Translations under genes and position numbers: made by a program
In this document: one piece after another, positions 25,918-33,848 of the stretch
Layout: every line of letters starts with the position of its first letter
Position numbering within the stretch: the first letter of the stretch is position 1
NCBI RefSeq assembly: GCF_005233845.1
Contig: NZ_SZQL01000001.1
Span: forward strand, 295,205-359,204
DNA from: Ilyomonas limi
GTDB taxonomy: Bacteria > Bacteroidota > Bacteroidia > Chitinophagales > Chitinophagaceae
Length of the DNA stretch: 64,000 bases
Direction: 5' to 3'
Notes under the pieces: generated by a model
The model's input: the letters and a program-made list of their open reading frames with translations, nothing else
Databases searched by the model: none
What the model was told of the DNA's origin: nothing

Positions 25918-26168
25918 GTTGCTGTATTGGATGAATGTGATAATGTAAACCTGAAATTTTTGCAGCGAATACTAAACATGCTTCTATGTGTTTTTCTTCT
26001 AAAGAAGGATATTGATATAAAAGGATATTGATATAAAATATCTTCATGGCTGTCGCCTGCACTTAAGAATTCTAAAATAGTTTGAACGGAAATCCGCTTT
26101 CCGCGAATACAGGGCTTACCATCCAATATATTGTTATCAACCGTTATTCTTTTTAAAGGCTCTTCCAT
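25910..26168 (-). pseudogene. DUF433 antitoxin, frameshifted by a 16-bp tandem duplication
   Basis: The first 48 residues match DUF433 (ITVDNNILDGKPCIRGKRIS, then LEFLSAGDSHEDILYQYP). The frame is then lost because the 16-bp unit AGGATATTGATATAAA is present twice (26006-26021 and 26022-26037). Removing one copy restores a normal C-terminus (SLEEKHIEACLVFAAKISGL, ending QQHA) that stops at 25910, overlapping the DUF5615 start. The existing ORF instead ends after 88 aa. It is the antitoxin half of a VapBC-like module; the N-terminal DNA-binding part could still be made. Confidence 0.82.
26006..26037. repeat. 16-bp perfect tandem duplication inside the DUF433 gene
   Basis: Two head-to-tail copies of AGGATATTGATATAAA. 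Sixteen is not a multiple of three, so the duplication shifts the frame. It looks like a recent replication-slippage event, because the copies are identical. Confidence 0.9.
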
Positions 26169-26336
26169 AGAAATTGTTTAGTAATTTTCCAAAATTAGGT
26201 TGATTTAAATTCATTCACAGATTCTGTACAAAGCCACAGATAGTTTGTTTGTAATAACACTTTCTAATTGGCGGCTTTGCGGAACGACAGCATTAATTAC
26301 CAAATTTAATTTCAATCAACACATTCATCTAAAATC

Positions 26337-26370
26337 TTCGTGCAACTTCGTGTCTTCGCGGTTCAAAAAC
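26337..26370. repeat. CTTCGTG...GCGGTTCAAAAA dispersed repeat arm
   Basis: CTTCGTGCAACTTCGTGTCT followed by TCGCGGTTCAAAA, placed directly after the serC stop. Similar arms: about 31440-31470 (GACTTTGCGGCTCAAAAA), 35767-35812 (CCGCTGTGGTTCAAAAA) and 35895-35938. Part of a widespread family in this window. Confidence 0.55.
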
Positions 26371-27449
26371 TATTGTTTATTCTGAAAATCCTTCATCAAC
26401 TCAACAATAGCTTCCACACTGCTCAGCGGCATGGCATTGTACATAGATAAGCGCAAACCGCCTACACTGCGATGTCCCTTTACACCCACCATGCCGTTTT
26501 GCTTGCAGAGATCTAAAAACTGCTGTTCTTTTGCTGAATCTTCAATCACAAAAGTTGCATTCATCAGGCTGCGGTCTTCTTTGGCAACCAGCGGTTTGAA
26601 AAGAGGTAATGTATCCAGGGCATTATAAAATAAATCTGCACGCTCCTTTGCCCGCTTTTCCATTTCTCCCAGCCCACCTTCTTTTTTTATCCAGCGCATT
26701 GTAAGCATTGCTACATATACTGCAAACACCGGCGGCGTATTAAGTAAAGAACCAGCTTCTATATGCGGGCGATAGTCTAAAATGGTGGGAATGGCGCGTT
26801 GTACTTTGCCTAATAAATCTTTGCGCACTACCACAAGTGTAACGCCTGCCGCACCTGCATTTTTTTGTGCCCCTGCATAAATCAGTGCATGCTTGTTGTA
26901 CGGAAATGGTTTGCTGAAAATATCACTGCTCATATCGGCAATCAACGGCACATCACCAGCATTTGGCAGTTGATGCCATTCGGTACCTTCTACCGTGTTG
27001 TTGGTAGTATAATGCAGGTACACGGCATCTGGTGGCACCGTAAAATCTTTAGCTATATAAGAATGATTTTTATCTTTTGTAGAAGACACTTCGGCAACAT
27101 TGCCAAAGAGTTTTGCTTCTTTGATGGCTTTGTTGCCCCAGATACCGTTGTTGATGTAAGCCGCCGTTTTATTCTGAGGCAGCAGGTTCATGGGTACCTG
27201 CATAAACTGTGTGGTAGCACCACCATGCAAAAACAAAACGGCATACTCATCGCCAATTTGCATCAGATCTTTTACCAGACTTTGCGCTTCGTCCATCACC
27301 TGCTGAAACCACGATGTGCGGTGACCAATTTCAAGAATGGATAAGCCAATACCATTAAAGTTGTGGATAGCATCGGCAGCCTGCTGCAATACTTCTTTAG
27401 GCAGGATAGAAGGACCTGAATTGAAATTGTGCATCATCATATTTTGCAT
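26370..27449 (-). CDS. serC: Phosphoserine aminotransferase SerC
   Basis: PLP enzyme of serine (and pyridoxine) biosynthesis that converts 3-phosphohydroxypyruvate to phosphoserine with glutamate. About 355-359 aa. Motifs are HNFNSGPSILPKEVLQ at the N-terminus, GHRTSWFQ, the PLP-phosphate region LHGGATTQFMQVPMNL, the PLP lysine in YAGAQKNAGAAGV, and the C-terminal GHRSVGGLRLSMYNA. Several ATGs lie close together at the start (27449, 27440, 27437, 27434); the last two best match other SerC proteins. A near-consensus -7 element (TTACTTTGC) is at 27467-27459. No serA or serB is in the window. Confidence 0.96.
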   Translation of the reverse strand: MQNMMMHNFNSGPSILPKEVLQQAADAIHNFNGIGLSILEIGHRTSWFQQVMDEAQSLVKDLMQIGDEYAVLFLHGGATTQFMQVPMNLLPQNKTAAYINNGIWGNKAIKEAKLFGNVAEVSSTKDKNHSYIAKDFTVPPDAVYLHYTTNNTVEGTEWHQLPNAGDVPLIADMSSDIFSKPFPYNKHALIYAGAQKNAGAAGVTLVVVRKDLLGKVQRAIPTILDYRPHIEAGSLLNTPPVFAVYVAMLTMRWIKKEGGLGEMEKRAKERADLFYNALDTLPLFKPLVAKEDRSLMNATFVIEDSAKEQQFLDLCKQNGMVGVKGHRSVGGLRLSMYNAMPLSSVEAIVELMKDFQNKQ

Positions 27450-27746
27450 TTTGAGGCTGCAAAGTAAACGGATTTTTGGATGATGATGTTTCGGGATAAT
27501 TTTTCTCCTGCCCTGCAGAAGCCATTCAGGCCAGGATTAAACCGCTTATCTGAACCGGGATGTATAGGATTTATGGCATTACCGTATTAAAGAAAGTTTT
27601 TGCGTCATGGTTCAAAACCTTTTGCTTTTAATGGTGAATTTAGACCTACTCTCTTATTCACAAGCACACAAGTAGGAGACACTTTGTATAGCAAAACTTC
27701 TCTATGCAACTTAGTATTTCATGCCTTCGTGATTCAATGCTTACCA
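27450..27746. other. Gene-free stretch between DUF4783 and serC
   Basis: No gene. Near 27596-27616 and 27718-27740 it carries GGTTCAA / GATTCAATG arms of the dispersed GGTTC repeat family, and the first 20 bp contain the serC promoter region. Confidence 0.4.
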
Positions 27747-27780
27747 TAAAAAAATCCCACCGTGCGAAAGCGGTGGGATT
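27747..27780 (-). terminator. Rho-independent terminator of the DUF4783 gene
   Basis: AATCCCACCG and CGGTGGGATT form a perfect 10-bp stem with an 8-nt loop. On the minus strand it runs straight into a T-tract. It lies 32 bp beyond the DUF4783 stop and is the strongest terminator in the window. Confidence 0.92.
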
Positions 27781-27811
27781 ATTATCAAAACTAACTGCCA
27801 AATGAACGATG

Positions 27812-28195
27812 TTATTTATTAACTCTTAAAGTTATAATAGAAAGTTTATCGGGCGAACTCTTAATCATAGCGGTGAGATTGTAATCGGTAGTGCCTATCA
27901 GCTTGCCGGTTACGTACATGGTGCCGCCGAGTTCGCGCTGCGAAGTAACATCAAATTTGGTAATGCCGTTATCTGCAAAAAAACTCCTCAATGTATTGGC
28001 AGCCTCTGTTTTCTGCACGCCTTTCATTTCATCGCTATCGGGCATTTTAATATCTATCGTATTATCCAAATATTTAATAAACTGCTCTGCATTGCCTTGC
28101 TTCAGGGCGGTAATCATTTCTTCCCTGCCGCTCTGAAACAGCGTAAAGGACATCAAAGAAAAACCTATCAGCAACAGGGGTAAAATCTTTTTCAT
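27812..28195 (-). CDS. DUF4783 family secreted protein
   Basis: A 127-residue protein with a signal peptide (LPLLLIGFSLMSFTLF), then an NTF2-like body (EEMITALKQGNAEQFIKYLD, LRSFFADNGITKFDVTSQ, GGTMYVTGKLIGTTDYNLTA). This matches DUF4783, a Bacteroidota family of cone-shaped NTF2-type periplasmic proteins without known activity. It is divergently transcribed from gpmI, 113 bp apart, and ends in a strong terminator, so it is probably monocistronic. Confidence 0.88.
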   Translation of the reverse strand: MKKILPLLLIGFSLMSFTLFQSGREEMITALKQGNAEQFIKYLDNTIDIKMPDSDEMKGVQKTEAANTLRSFFADNGITKFDVTSQRELGGTMYVTGKLIGTTDYNLTAMIKSSPDKLSIITLRVNK

Positions 28196-28308
28196 AATTG
28201 TAAATTTATTGCAACTTGGTCAATAAAACTAATTAACCAGGCTATAGATCTGACCTTCTTTTAACGTACAGGTTAAAAAATAATGTTGTTTTGCTGTAGT
28301 TTTAACAA

Positions 28309-29835
28309 ATGGAAAAGAAAGTCATACTCATTATTATGGACGGCTGGGGACTGGGAAAAGTAAAAGCCGCCGATGCGATTCAGCACGCTAATGTGCCTTT
28401 TGTAACCTCTTTGTATAGCAAGTACCCAAACACTACGCTGGTGACTTGTGGTGAAGCCGTAGGTTTGCCCGAAGGGCAAATGGGCAATAGTGAAGTAGGC
28501 CATTTAAACCTTGGTGCAGGACGAATTGTATATCAGGAATTACAACGCATCAATGTGGCTATCCGTGATGGAGAATTTTACCAGAATGAGCAGTTGCTGG
28601 CGGCTATTCACACCGCAAAAAACAGCAATAAGCCGCTGCATTTGCTGGGTTTGGTGAGCGATGGCGGCGTGCACTCGCACATTAATCATCTGAAAGCTAT
28701 TACTTCTTTGTGTGCTACAGAAGGAGTGGAGAAAGTATATATCCATGCCTTTACCGATGGACGTGATACCGACCCAAAAAGCGGCCTTGGCTTTATTAAG
28801 GGTTTACAGATGCATTTAGATGAAACGGTTGGCAGGATTGCTACCGTAAGTGGCCGCTATTATGCTATGGACAGGGATAAACGCTGGGACCGCATTAAGC
28901 TGGCGTACGATGCTATGGTAAATGGCGTAGGTGAATATGCCACTAATCCTTTAACCGCAATAGAAGAATCGTATGTAAAACACGTAACAGACGAGTTTAT
29001 TTTACCAACAGTAATTACGGATGCGAGCGGCCAATCCATTGCTACTATACAGGATGGCGATGTGGCCATCTGCTTTAACTTCCGTACCGACCGCTGCCGC
29101 GAAATCACGTATGTGCTTACGCAGGCAGATATGCATGAGTTTAACATGCACAAGCTCAACCTGCATTATACTACCATGACGGAGTATGATAAATCGTTTA
29201 AAAATGTGCATGTGATTTTTGAAACAGATAACCTCATTCATACGCTGGGCGAAGTAATAAGTACAAATGGTTTAAAGCAGATACGCATTGCCGAAACGGA
29301 GAAATACCCGCATGTGAGCTTCTTTTTTAGCGGCGGACGTGAAGTGCCGTTTGAAGGGGAAACCCGTATTATGGTGCCTTCGCCCAAAGTAGCTACTTAC
29401 GATTTGCAGCCGGAGATGAGCGCCCTGGAAGTAACTGATAAACTGGTTGCAGAAATAGAACAGGAATATGCCGGTTTTATTTGCCTCAACTTTGCCAATA
29501 CGGATATGGTTGGGCATACCGGCGTGTGGCAGGCAGTGATAAAGGCAGCCGAAACAGTTGACCAGTGTGTTGAGCGCGTAGTAAAAGCAGGGCTGGCACA
29601 CGGCTATACCATTTTGCTTACTGCCGACCATGGCAATGCCGATTATATGGTAAATGAAGATGGCTCGCCCAATACACAACACTCGCTCAATTTAGTTCCG
29701 CTGTTTATCATCAGCAATGATTTTAACGGCACTGTAAAGCCAGGAAAACTGGGCGATATAGCACCTACAATTTTAAAGATTATGGGCTTACCTATACCGG
29801 CAGAAATGAAGGGAGAACCGTTGATTGATAAGTAA
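28309..29835 (+). CDS. gpmI: 2,3-bisphosphoglycerate-independent phosphoglycerate mutase GpmI
   Basis: Di-manganese enzyme of glycolysis and gluconeogenesis (508 aa, full length) that interconverts 3- and 2-phosphoglycerate. The alkaline-phosphatase-type metal site begins with MDGWG (D11). The phosphorylated serine is S60 in MGNSEVGHLNLG. Other signatures are HIHAFTDGRDTDP-like at about 143-155, SGRYYAMDRDKRWDR, and the C-terminal metal ligands in ADHGNAD and NTQHSLNLVP. Monocistronic, with a strong terminator. Confidence 0.97.
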   Translation: MEKKVILIIMDGWGLGKVKAADAIQHANVPFVTSLYSKYPNTTLVTCGEAVGLPEGQMGNSEVGHLNLGAGRIVYQELQRINVAIRDGEFYQNEQLLAAIHTAKNSNKPLHLLGLVSDGGVHSHINHLKAITSLCATEGVEKVYIHAFTDGRDTDPKSGLGFIKGLQMHLDETVGRIATVSGRYYAMDRDKRWDRIKLAYDAMVNGVGEYATNPLTAIEESYVKHVTDEFILPTVITDASGQSIATIQDGDVAICFNFRTDRCREITYVLTQADMHEFNMHKLNLHYTTMTEYDKSFKNVHVIFETDNLIHTLGEVISTNGLKQIRIAETEKYPHVSFFFSGGREVPFEGETRIMVPSPKVATYDLQPEMSALEVTDKLVAEIEQEYAGFICLNFANTDMVGHTGVWQAVIKAAETVDQCVERVVKAGLAHGYTILLTADHGNADYMVNEDGSPNTQHSLNLVPLFIISNDFNGTVKPGKLGDIAPTILKIMGLPIPAEMKGEPLIDK

Positions 29836-29905
29836 AGTTGCTTGTTATTAATTAAAAGGCAGTACGGTAGCTCCTTACTTAATTTTTGAAAAAATATTTA
29901 TTGTT

Positions 29906-29941
29906 AATAAAAGGCAGCAGCTTAGCCGCTGCCTTTTATTA
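29906..29941 (+). terminator. Rho-independent terminator of gpmI
   Basis: AATAAAAGGCAGC and GCTGCCTTTTATT form a 13-bp stem around a short loop, ending in a T-rich tail, 71 bp past the gpmI stop. Confidence 0.88.
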
Positions 29942-29985
29942 TTCTCTTCCTCACCTGTAGATAAGGATTAAGGGCAAGGCAAAAG

Positions 29986-30018
29986 TGGGCACAAGCTTGG
30001 CATATTTATTTGTGCCCA
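29986..30018. promoter_or_regulatory. Perfect 9-bp inverted repeat upstream of the tandem DUF4230 genes
   Basis: TGGGCACAA (29986-29994) and TTGTGCCCA (30010-30018) are perfect complements separated by 15 bp. They lie 6 bp before the ATG of the first DUF4230 gene. It could be an operator or a leader hairpin that covers the start; there is no U-run after it, so a terminator is unlikely. Confidence 0.5.
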
Positions 30019-30024
30019 TTCTAC

Positions 30025-30600
30025 ATGTATCTTTTTTATTTATCAAAGACCTGTTTGCTTATCCTCCTTATCGCACTTCTCCTGTTTGCATCTGCCTGCA
30101 GGCAAAAAGAAAAAGAACGCGATTTGCCAGCCACTATCTTAGCCATCCAGCAAACAGGCAAATTGGCTACTGCTGAATATACGCTCACCAAAATCATTCG
30201 TGCCAGCGACGACCAAACCTGGTATAAAATAGGCGACCGTAAGATACTCATGCATTGCGAAGCACACCTCAAAGCTGGCATTGATTTGCAACAGGTCAGT
30301 AGAAACAATTTTGAGGTAGAAGGGGATAGCCTGATTACAGTAACATTACCTCATGCACAGCTATTCAGCATAGCTATTCCGCCCAATAAAATACAAGTGG
30401 CGTATCAGGATATTGGCTTATTAAGAGACCCTTTTTCGGCAGCAGAGCGCGAACAGCTATTGGCGCAAGCCGAGCAGCAGATAAGGAAGCTGGCAACCTC
30501 ACTTGGTATTTTGCAAACCGCCGAGACGAATGCCGTTACCTACATACAGCATCTTTTGCAGCAGGTAGGTTACAAACATGTAAGTGTAATATTTGAGTAA
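30025..30600 (+). CDS. DUF4230 family lipoprotein-like protein (first of tandem pair)
   Basis: A 191-residue DUF4230 protein. The chosen ATG at 30025 gives a hydrophobic segment (CLLILLIALLLFASAC) with a lipobox-like cysteine followed by RQKEKERD. An upstream TTG at 30010 would add five residues. The domain follows the family pattern: YKIGDRKILMHCEAHLKAGI, a strand-loop unit SLITVTLPHAQLFSIAI, then EREQLLAQAEQQIRKLA and a C-terminal strand HVSVIFE. Function unknown. It abuts a second DUF4230 gene, and a third lies at 43936-44667. Confidence 0.85.
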   Translation: MYLFYLSKTCLLILLIALLLFASACRQKEKERDLPATILAIQQTGKLATAEYTLTKIIRASDDQTWYKIGDRKILMHCEAHLKAGIDLQQVSRNNFEVEGDSLITVTLPHAQLFSIAIPPNKIQVAYQDIGLLRDPFSAAEREQLLAQAEQQIRKLATSLGILQTAETNAVTYIQHLLQQVGYKHVSVIFE

Positions 30601-30610
30601 ACATAACAGG

Positions 30611-31252
30611 ATGAAACGGGTAAGAAACATATTGATGATTGTTGTAGTATTAATAGTAGCATACTGGCTGTTTACTAAATATAAAGCATTGCCTTCAGTC
30701 GGCAGTTTATTTAAACCCAAACCTGTAACCATTGAAAACACACCAGTGGTAATAAAACAAATACAAGCTATCGCACAGTTAGTTACTATATCGGCTTACG
30801 AAGAAATGGTGGCAGATACCACCGTTGCCGATACTAAAACCATCGATATTCCATTACTGCCTGCTATTGAACTGCCGGCGTCCACCCGCAAGCTGGTGAT
30901 TATTGGCAAATCTACTACCAACGTTGGTATTGATATGCAGCAGTTGCGTGATACGGATATAAGCGGCACCAAAGATTCTATCCATATCATCTTGCCCGCG
31001 GCACAAATACTCGATGTAATAGTTAATCCATCAGATGTAGAAGTGTTTATAGAAGTAGGCGCATGGGATAATACTGCCGTTGCCAACCTTAAAAATAAGA
31101 TACGTTATTTAGCCATATCCGATGCGATGAGCAGAGGCTTGCTGGCACAATCAGAAAAGAAAGCAGTGGATGTATTGACTAGTTTTTTCAAAGCTGCCGG
31201 ATACCAAAAAGTGATAATACAGTTTAGAGGTAATGCCATAAAAATGGAGTAA
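30611..31252 (+). CDS. DUF4230 family membrane protein (second of tandem pair)
   Basis: A 213-residue DUF4230 protein starting MKRVRNILMIVVVLIVAYWL, a single N-terminal membrane anchor. An alternative TTG start at 30593 would overlap the preceding gene. The DUF4230 core is present (TRKLVIIGKSTTNVGIDMQQ, IHIILPAAQILDVIVNPSDV, LKNKIRYLAISDAMSRGLL, KVIIQFRG). It follows the first copy by 10 bp, so the pair is one operon. The two proteins differ in anchor (lipoprotein-like and transmembrane) and could act together at the inner membrane; that is inference. Confidence 0.87.
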   Translation: MKRVRNILMIVVVLIVAYWLFTKYKALPSVGSLFKPKPVTIENTPVVIKQIQAIAQLVTISAYEEMVADTTVADTKTIDIPLLPAIELPASTRKLVIIGKSTTNVGIDMQQLRDTDISGTKDSIHIILPAAQILDVIVNPSDVEVFIEVGAWDNTAVANLKNKIRYLAISDAMSRGLLAQSEKKAVDVLTSFFKAAGYQKVIIQFRGNAIKME

Positions 31253-31439
31253 TATAAGATAAGCTGCAAGCTTCGGGTACGGAGTACTGAACAGTACTGA
31301 ATAAAAACGGTATAGAGTACAGTATGTATATTTTAAAAGAATAAAAATACTTATGGTGTGCTTTTAAACCACAAAGCTATTAGTAAGGAAGTGGCACAAA
31401 GCATAATTATCTATTTCAACAAATCCCTTCATACACCTT

Positions 31440-31476
31440 AGCGGCTTCGCGACTTTGCGGCTCAAAAAAATCTTTG
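31440..31476. repeat. Arm of the GGTTCAAAA-type dispersed repeat
   Basis: GCGGCTTCGCGACTTTGCGG followed by CTCAAAAAAA, resembling the arm at 26337-26370. The preceding stretch 31253-31439 has no gene; around 31259-31300 it has AGCTGCAAGCTTCGGG and a GAGTACTGAACAGTACTGAA repeat. Confidence 0.5.
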
Positions 31477-31486
31477 CGCTTCACCT

Positions 31487-31494
31487 TACCTTTG
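31487..31494 (+). promoter_or_regulatory. -7 element of kbl
   Basis: TACCTTTG, followed by C, matches TAnnTTTGc and lies 25 bp before the kbl start codon. No TTG is found at the expected -33 spacing. Confidence 0.5.
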
Positions 31495-31519
31495 CTCCAC
31501 ATACAACAACAATTAAACT

Positions 31520-32707
31520 ATGAACGAGCAATTGGTAAGCCGTATTAAAAATGAACTGCAAGGCATAGAAGACGCAGGCTTGTATAAAAATGAAAGGATT
31601 ATCACCAGCGAGCAAGGCGCGGAAATAGAAGTGAATGGTAGAACTGTATTGAATTTTTGTGCTAATAATTATCTGGGTTTATCTTCCAACCCCAAAGTGA
31701 TAGAAGCTGCGCATAAAGCTATAGATACACACGGCTATGGCATGAGCAGCGTACGTTTTATTTGCGGTACGCAGGACCTTCACAAAGAACTCGAAGATAA
31801 AATATCAGCCTTCTTAGGCACCGAAGATACCATTTTGTATGTTGCCTGCTTTGATGCCAATGGTGGTGTATTTGAACCCCTTTTTAATGAAGAAGATGCC
31901 ATCATCAGCGACGCATTAAACCATGCTTCCTTAATTGATGGTATACGGCTTTGCAAAGCACAACGCTACCGCTACGAGCACAACAATATGGAAGACCTTG
32001 AAAATAAACTGAAAGAAACACAACACCTCCGCAGCCGCATTATTGTTACCGATGGTTCGTTTAGTATGGATGGTACCATTGCACAGTTGGATAAAATTTG
32101 TGACCTTGCTGATACATACAACGCCGCTGTGCTGGTGGATGACTCGCATAGTACCGGTTTTTTAGGTAAAAATGGTCGCGGTACGCATGAGTACCGTGGT
32201 GTGATGGGCAAAATTGATATTATTACGGGCACGCTTGGCAAAGCATTGGGCGGCGCTAATGGTGGCTTTACTTCGGGACGCAAAGAAGTCATTGAAATGT
32301 TGCGCCAGCGCAGCCGGCCTTACCTGTTCTCCAATAGCGTGGCGCCTAATATTGTAGGTGCTTCTATTGCTGTGCTGGATATGCTTACCGAAACTACTGC
32401 CTTGCGCGACAAGCTGGAGTACAACACCAGGTGTTTTCGTACCAAAATGACCGAAGCCGGCTTCGACATTAAACCCGGCGACCACCCGATTGTGCCCATC
32501 ATGCTGTACGATGCGGTAGTGGCGCAAAACTTTGCCGCACAACTGTTGGACGAGGGGGTTTATGTTATCGGCTTTTTTTACCCTGTAGTACCCAAAGGCC
32601 AGGCACGCATACGTGTGCAGTTGAGTGCAGCGCACGAGCAGGCACATTTAGATAAAGCTATAGCAGCCTTTACCAAAGTTGGCAAAGAACTCGGCGTACT
32701 TAAATAA
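31520..32707 (+). CDS. kbl: Glycine C-acetyltransferase (2-amino-3-ketobutyrate CoA ligase)
   Basis: PLP-dependent alpha-oxoamine synthase (395 aa) that cleaves 2-amino-3-ketobutyrate with CoA to glycine and acetyl-CoA, the second step of threonine breakdown. Motifs are FCANNYLGLSSNPKV, GYGMSSVRFICGTQDLHKEL, DDSHSTGFLGKNGRGTHEY and the PLP lysine in TGTLGKALGGANGG. Length and motifs fit Kbl rather than BioF or serine palmitoyltransferase. The partner threonine dehydrogenase (tdh) is not in the window. Confidence 0.95.
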   Translation: MNEQLVSRIKNELQGIEDAGLYKNERIITSEQGAEIEVNGRTVLNFCANNYLGLSSNPKVIEAAHKAIDTHGYGMSSVRFICGTQDLHKELEDKISAFLGTEDTILYVACFDANGGVFEPLFNEEDAIISDALNHASLIDGIRLCKAQRYRYEHNNMEDLENKLKETQHLRSRIIVTDGSFSMDGTIAQLDKICDLADTYNAAVLVDDSHSTGFLGKNGRGTHEYRGVMGKIDIITGTLGKALGGANGGFTSGRKEVIEMLRQRSRPYLFSNSVAPNIVGASIAVLDMLTETTALRDKLEYNTRCFRTKMTEAGFDIKPGDHPIVPIMLYDAVVAQNFAAQLLDEGVYVIGFFYPVVPKGQARIRVQLSAAHEQAHLDKAIAAFTKVGKELGVLK

Positions 32708-32736
32708 TTTGAATAAGTAAGATTTAATATAGAATA

Positions 32737-33555
32737 ATGAAAGGACATACATTCATAAATATTGGTATAGCACTGTTGGTAACCATTTTATTCAGTGCCT
32801 GCATACAAAGCAACGTTTCGGTAAATAACGATTTAAAGCAATACTTCGATAGTAATGGGGTAAAGGGCTGTTTTGGTATGTTTGACAACGCACATGGAGA
32901 ATTTACCGTTTACAACTTGTTGCGCTTTAGAGACTCTTCGTATTTGCCGGCTTCTACTTTCAAGATTGTCAACTCGCTCATTGGTTTACAAACCGGCATC
33001 ATCAGCAGCGAAAAAATGGTGATTCCCTGGGATGGTGTTGTACGCAGACCTGAGTGGGATAAGGATCTTACAATGGAAGAAGCTTTTAAGGTATCTGCCG
33101 TTCCGTATTACCAGGAAGTAGCAAGGCGCATTGGTAAAGATACCATGCAGCAATGGCTCGACAGCCTGCATTACGGAACAGAAAAAATAACCAGTGCTAT
33201 TGACACTTTTTGGCTCGATAATTCACTGAAGGTAAAACCGGATGAACAATTAGGGCTGGCAAAAAAGCTATATTTTGGACAACTTCCTTTTGATAAGCGC
33301 CCACAAAGCATTGTAAAAAAAATAATGCTGCAGGAAAGCAACGCCAATTACCAATTGAGCTACAAAACCGGCTGGGGCTATACGGAAAATGGCAATTCAC
33401 TTGGCTGGATGGTAGGCTGGATAGAAGAAAACGTGCATGTTTATTTTTTTGTGTTGAATATAGAAGGTCCGCATAATATGGACATGGTTGCCGTACGCAT
33501 GAATATACTGAAAGGCATACTAAAGCATCAAGGTTTTATGCAGGGAAAAAAATGA
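32737..33555 (+). CDS. Class D beta-lactamase (OXA-like), lipoprotein
   Basis: A 272-residue class D serine beta-lactamase. The active-site tetrad is S73-T-F-K76, the second motif S120-A-V122, and the KTG box K210-T-G212 (SYKTGWGY). The usual YGN motif reads Y146-G-T148, an Asn-to-Thr change. The signal IALLVTILFSAC carries a lipobox cysteine at 22, so the enzyme is probably membrane-anchored. Bacteroidota carry chromosomal members of this class; resistance cannot be claimed from sequence alone. It starts 29 bp after kbl on the same strand, with no sign of recent transfer. Confidence 0.93.
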   Translation: MKGHTFINIGIALLVTILFSACIQSNVSVNNDLKQYFDSNGVKGCFGMFDNAHGEFTVYNLLRFRDSSYLPASTFKIVNSLIGLQTGIISSEKMVIPWDGVVRRPEWDKDLTMEEAFKVSAVPYYQEVARRIGKDTMQQWLDSLHYGTEKITSAIDTFWLDNSLKVKPDEQLGLAKKLYFGQLPFDKRPQSIVKKIMLQESNANYQLSYKTGWGYTENGNSLGWMVGWIEENVHVYFFVLNIEGPHNMDMVAVRMNILKGILKHQGFMQGKK

Positions 33556-33605
33556 TACGATGTTGGATGTCAGATGTGTGATGTACGATGTATTGGAATG
33601 TAAAT
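33556..33605. repeat. GATGTnnGATGT short-period repeat
   Basis: About four degenerate copies of a roughly 10-bp unit (GATGTTGGATGTCAGATGTG and so on) immediately follow the beta-lactamase stop. This is a third family of simple degenerate repeats in the window. Confidence 0.6.
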
Positions 33606-33609
33606 TCAT

Positions 33610-33764
33610 CGTCATTGCGAGCGGAGCGAAGCAATCTGCGGTATTATTACAATCAAAATAAGCCTGTAAAAATGATTCAGGTTTTATCATTTTAAGTTCT
33701 AAGTAAGTCATCAATAATGATTTACAGCATAGCGCAGATGGCTCCGCTCTGCTTATAATGATGG
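33610..33764. repeat. MITE-like repeat, copy 3 of 5
   Basis: The left end is CGTCATTGCGAGCGGAGCGA with GAAGCAATCTGCGG and the inner ACAATCAAAATAAGCC. The right end is more diverged (GATGGCTCCGCTCTGC). The inner CATCAATAATGATT (about 33708-33722) is shared with copy 1. Confidence 0.78.
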
Positions 33765-33805
33765 CAATTTGCTAAACAGAACGTGAAAATTGTATAAGCT
33801 GGCGG

Positions 33806-33813
33806 TAACTTTG
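33806..33813 (+). promoter_or_regulatory. -7 element of batB
   Basis: TAACTTTG, followed by C, matches TAnnTTTGc, 35 bp before the batB ATG. It would let the separated batB-batC pair be transcribed on its own. A TTG at 33790-33792 is only 13 bp upstream. Confidence 0.5.
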
Positions 33814-33848
33814 CATAGTTCAATTGTTACTGCTTTATTTTTGAACAG

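Noticed and set aside
26169..26369. tRNA-like GGTTC motif in repeat arms
   Set aside because: No cloverleaf with acceptor and anticodon stems could be drawn; GGTTCAAAA belongs to the dispersed repeat family.
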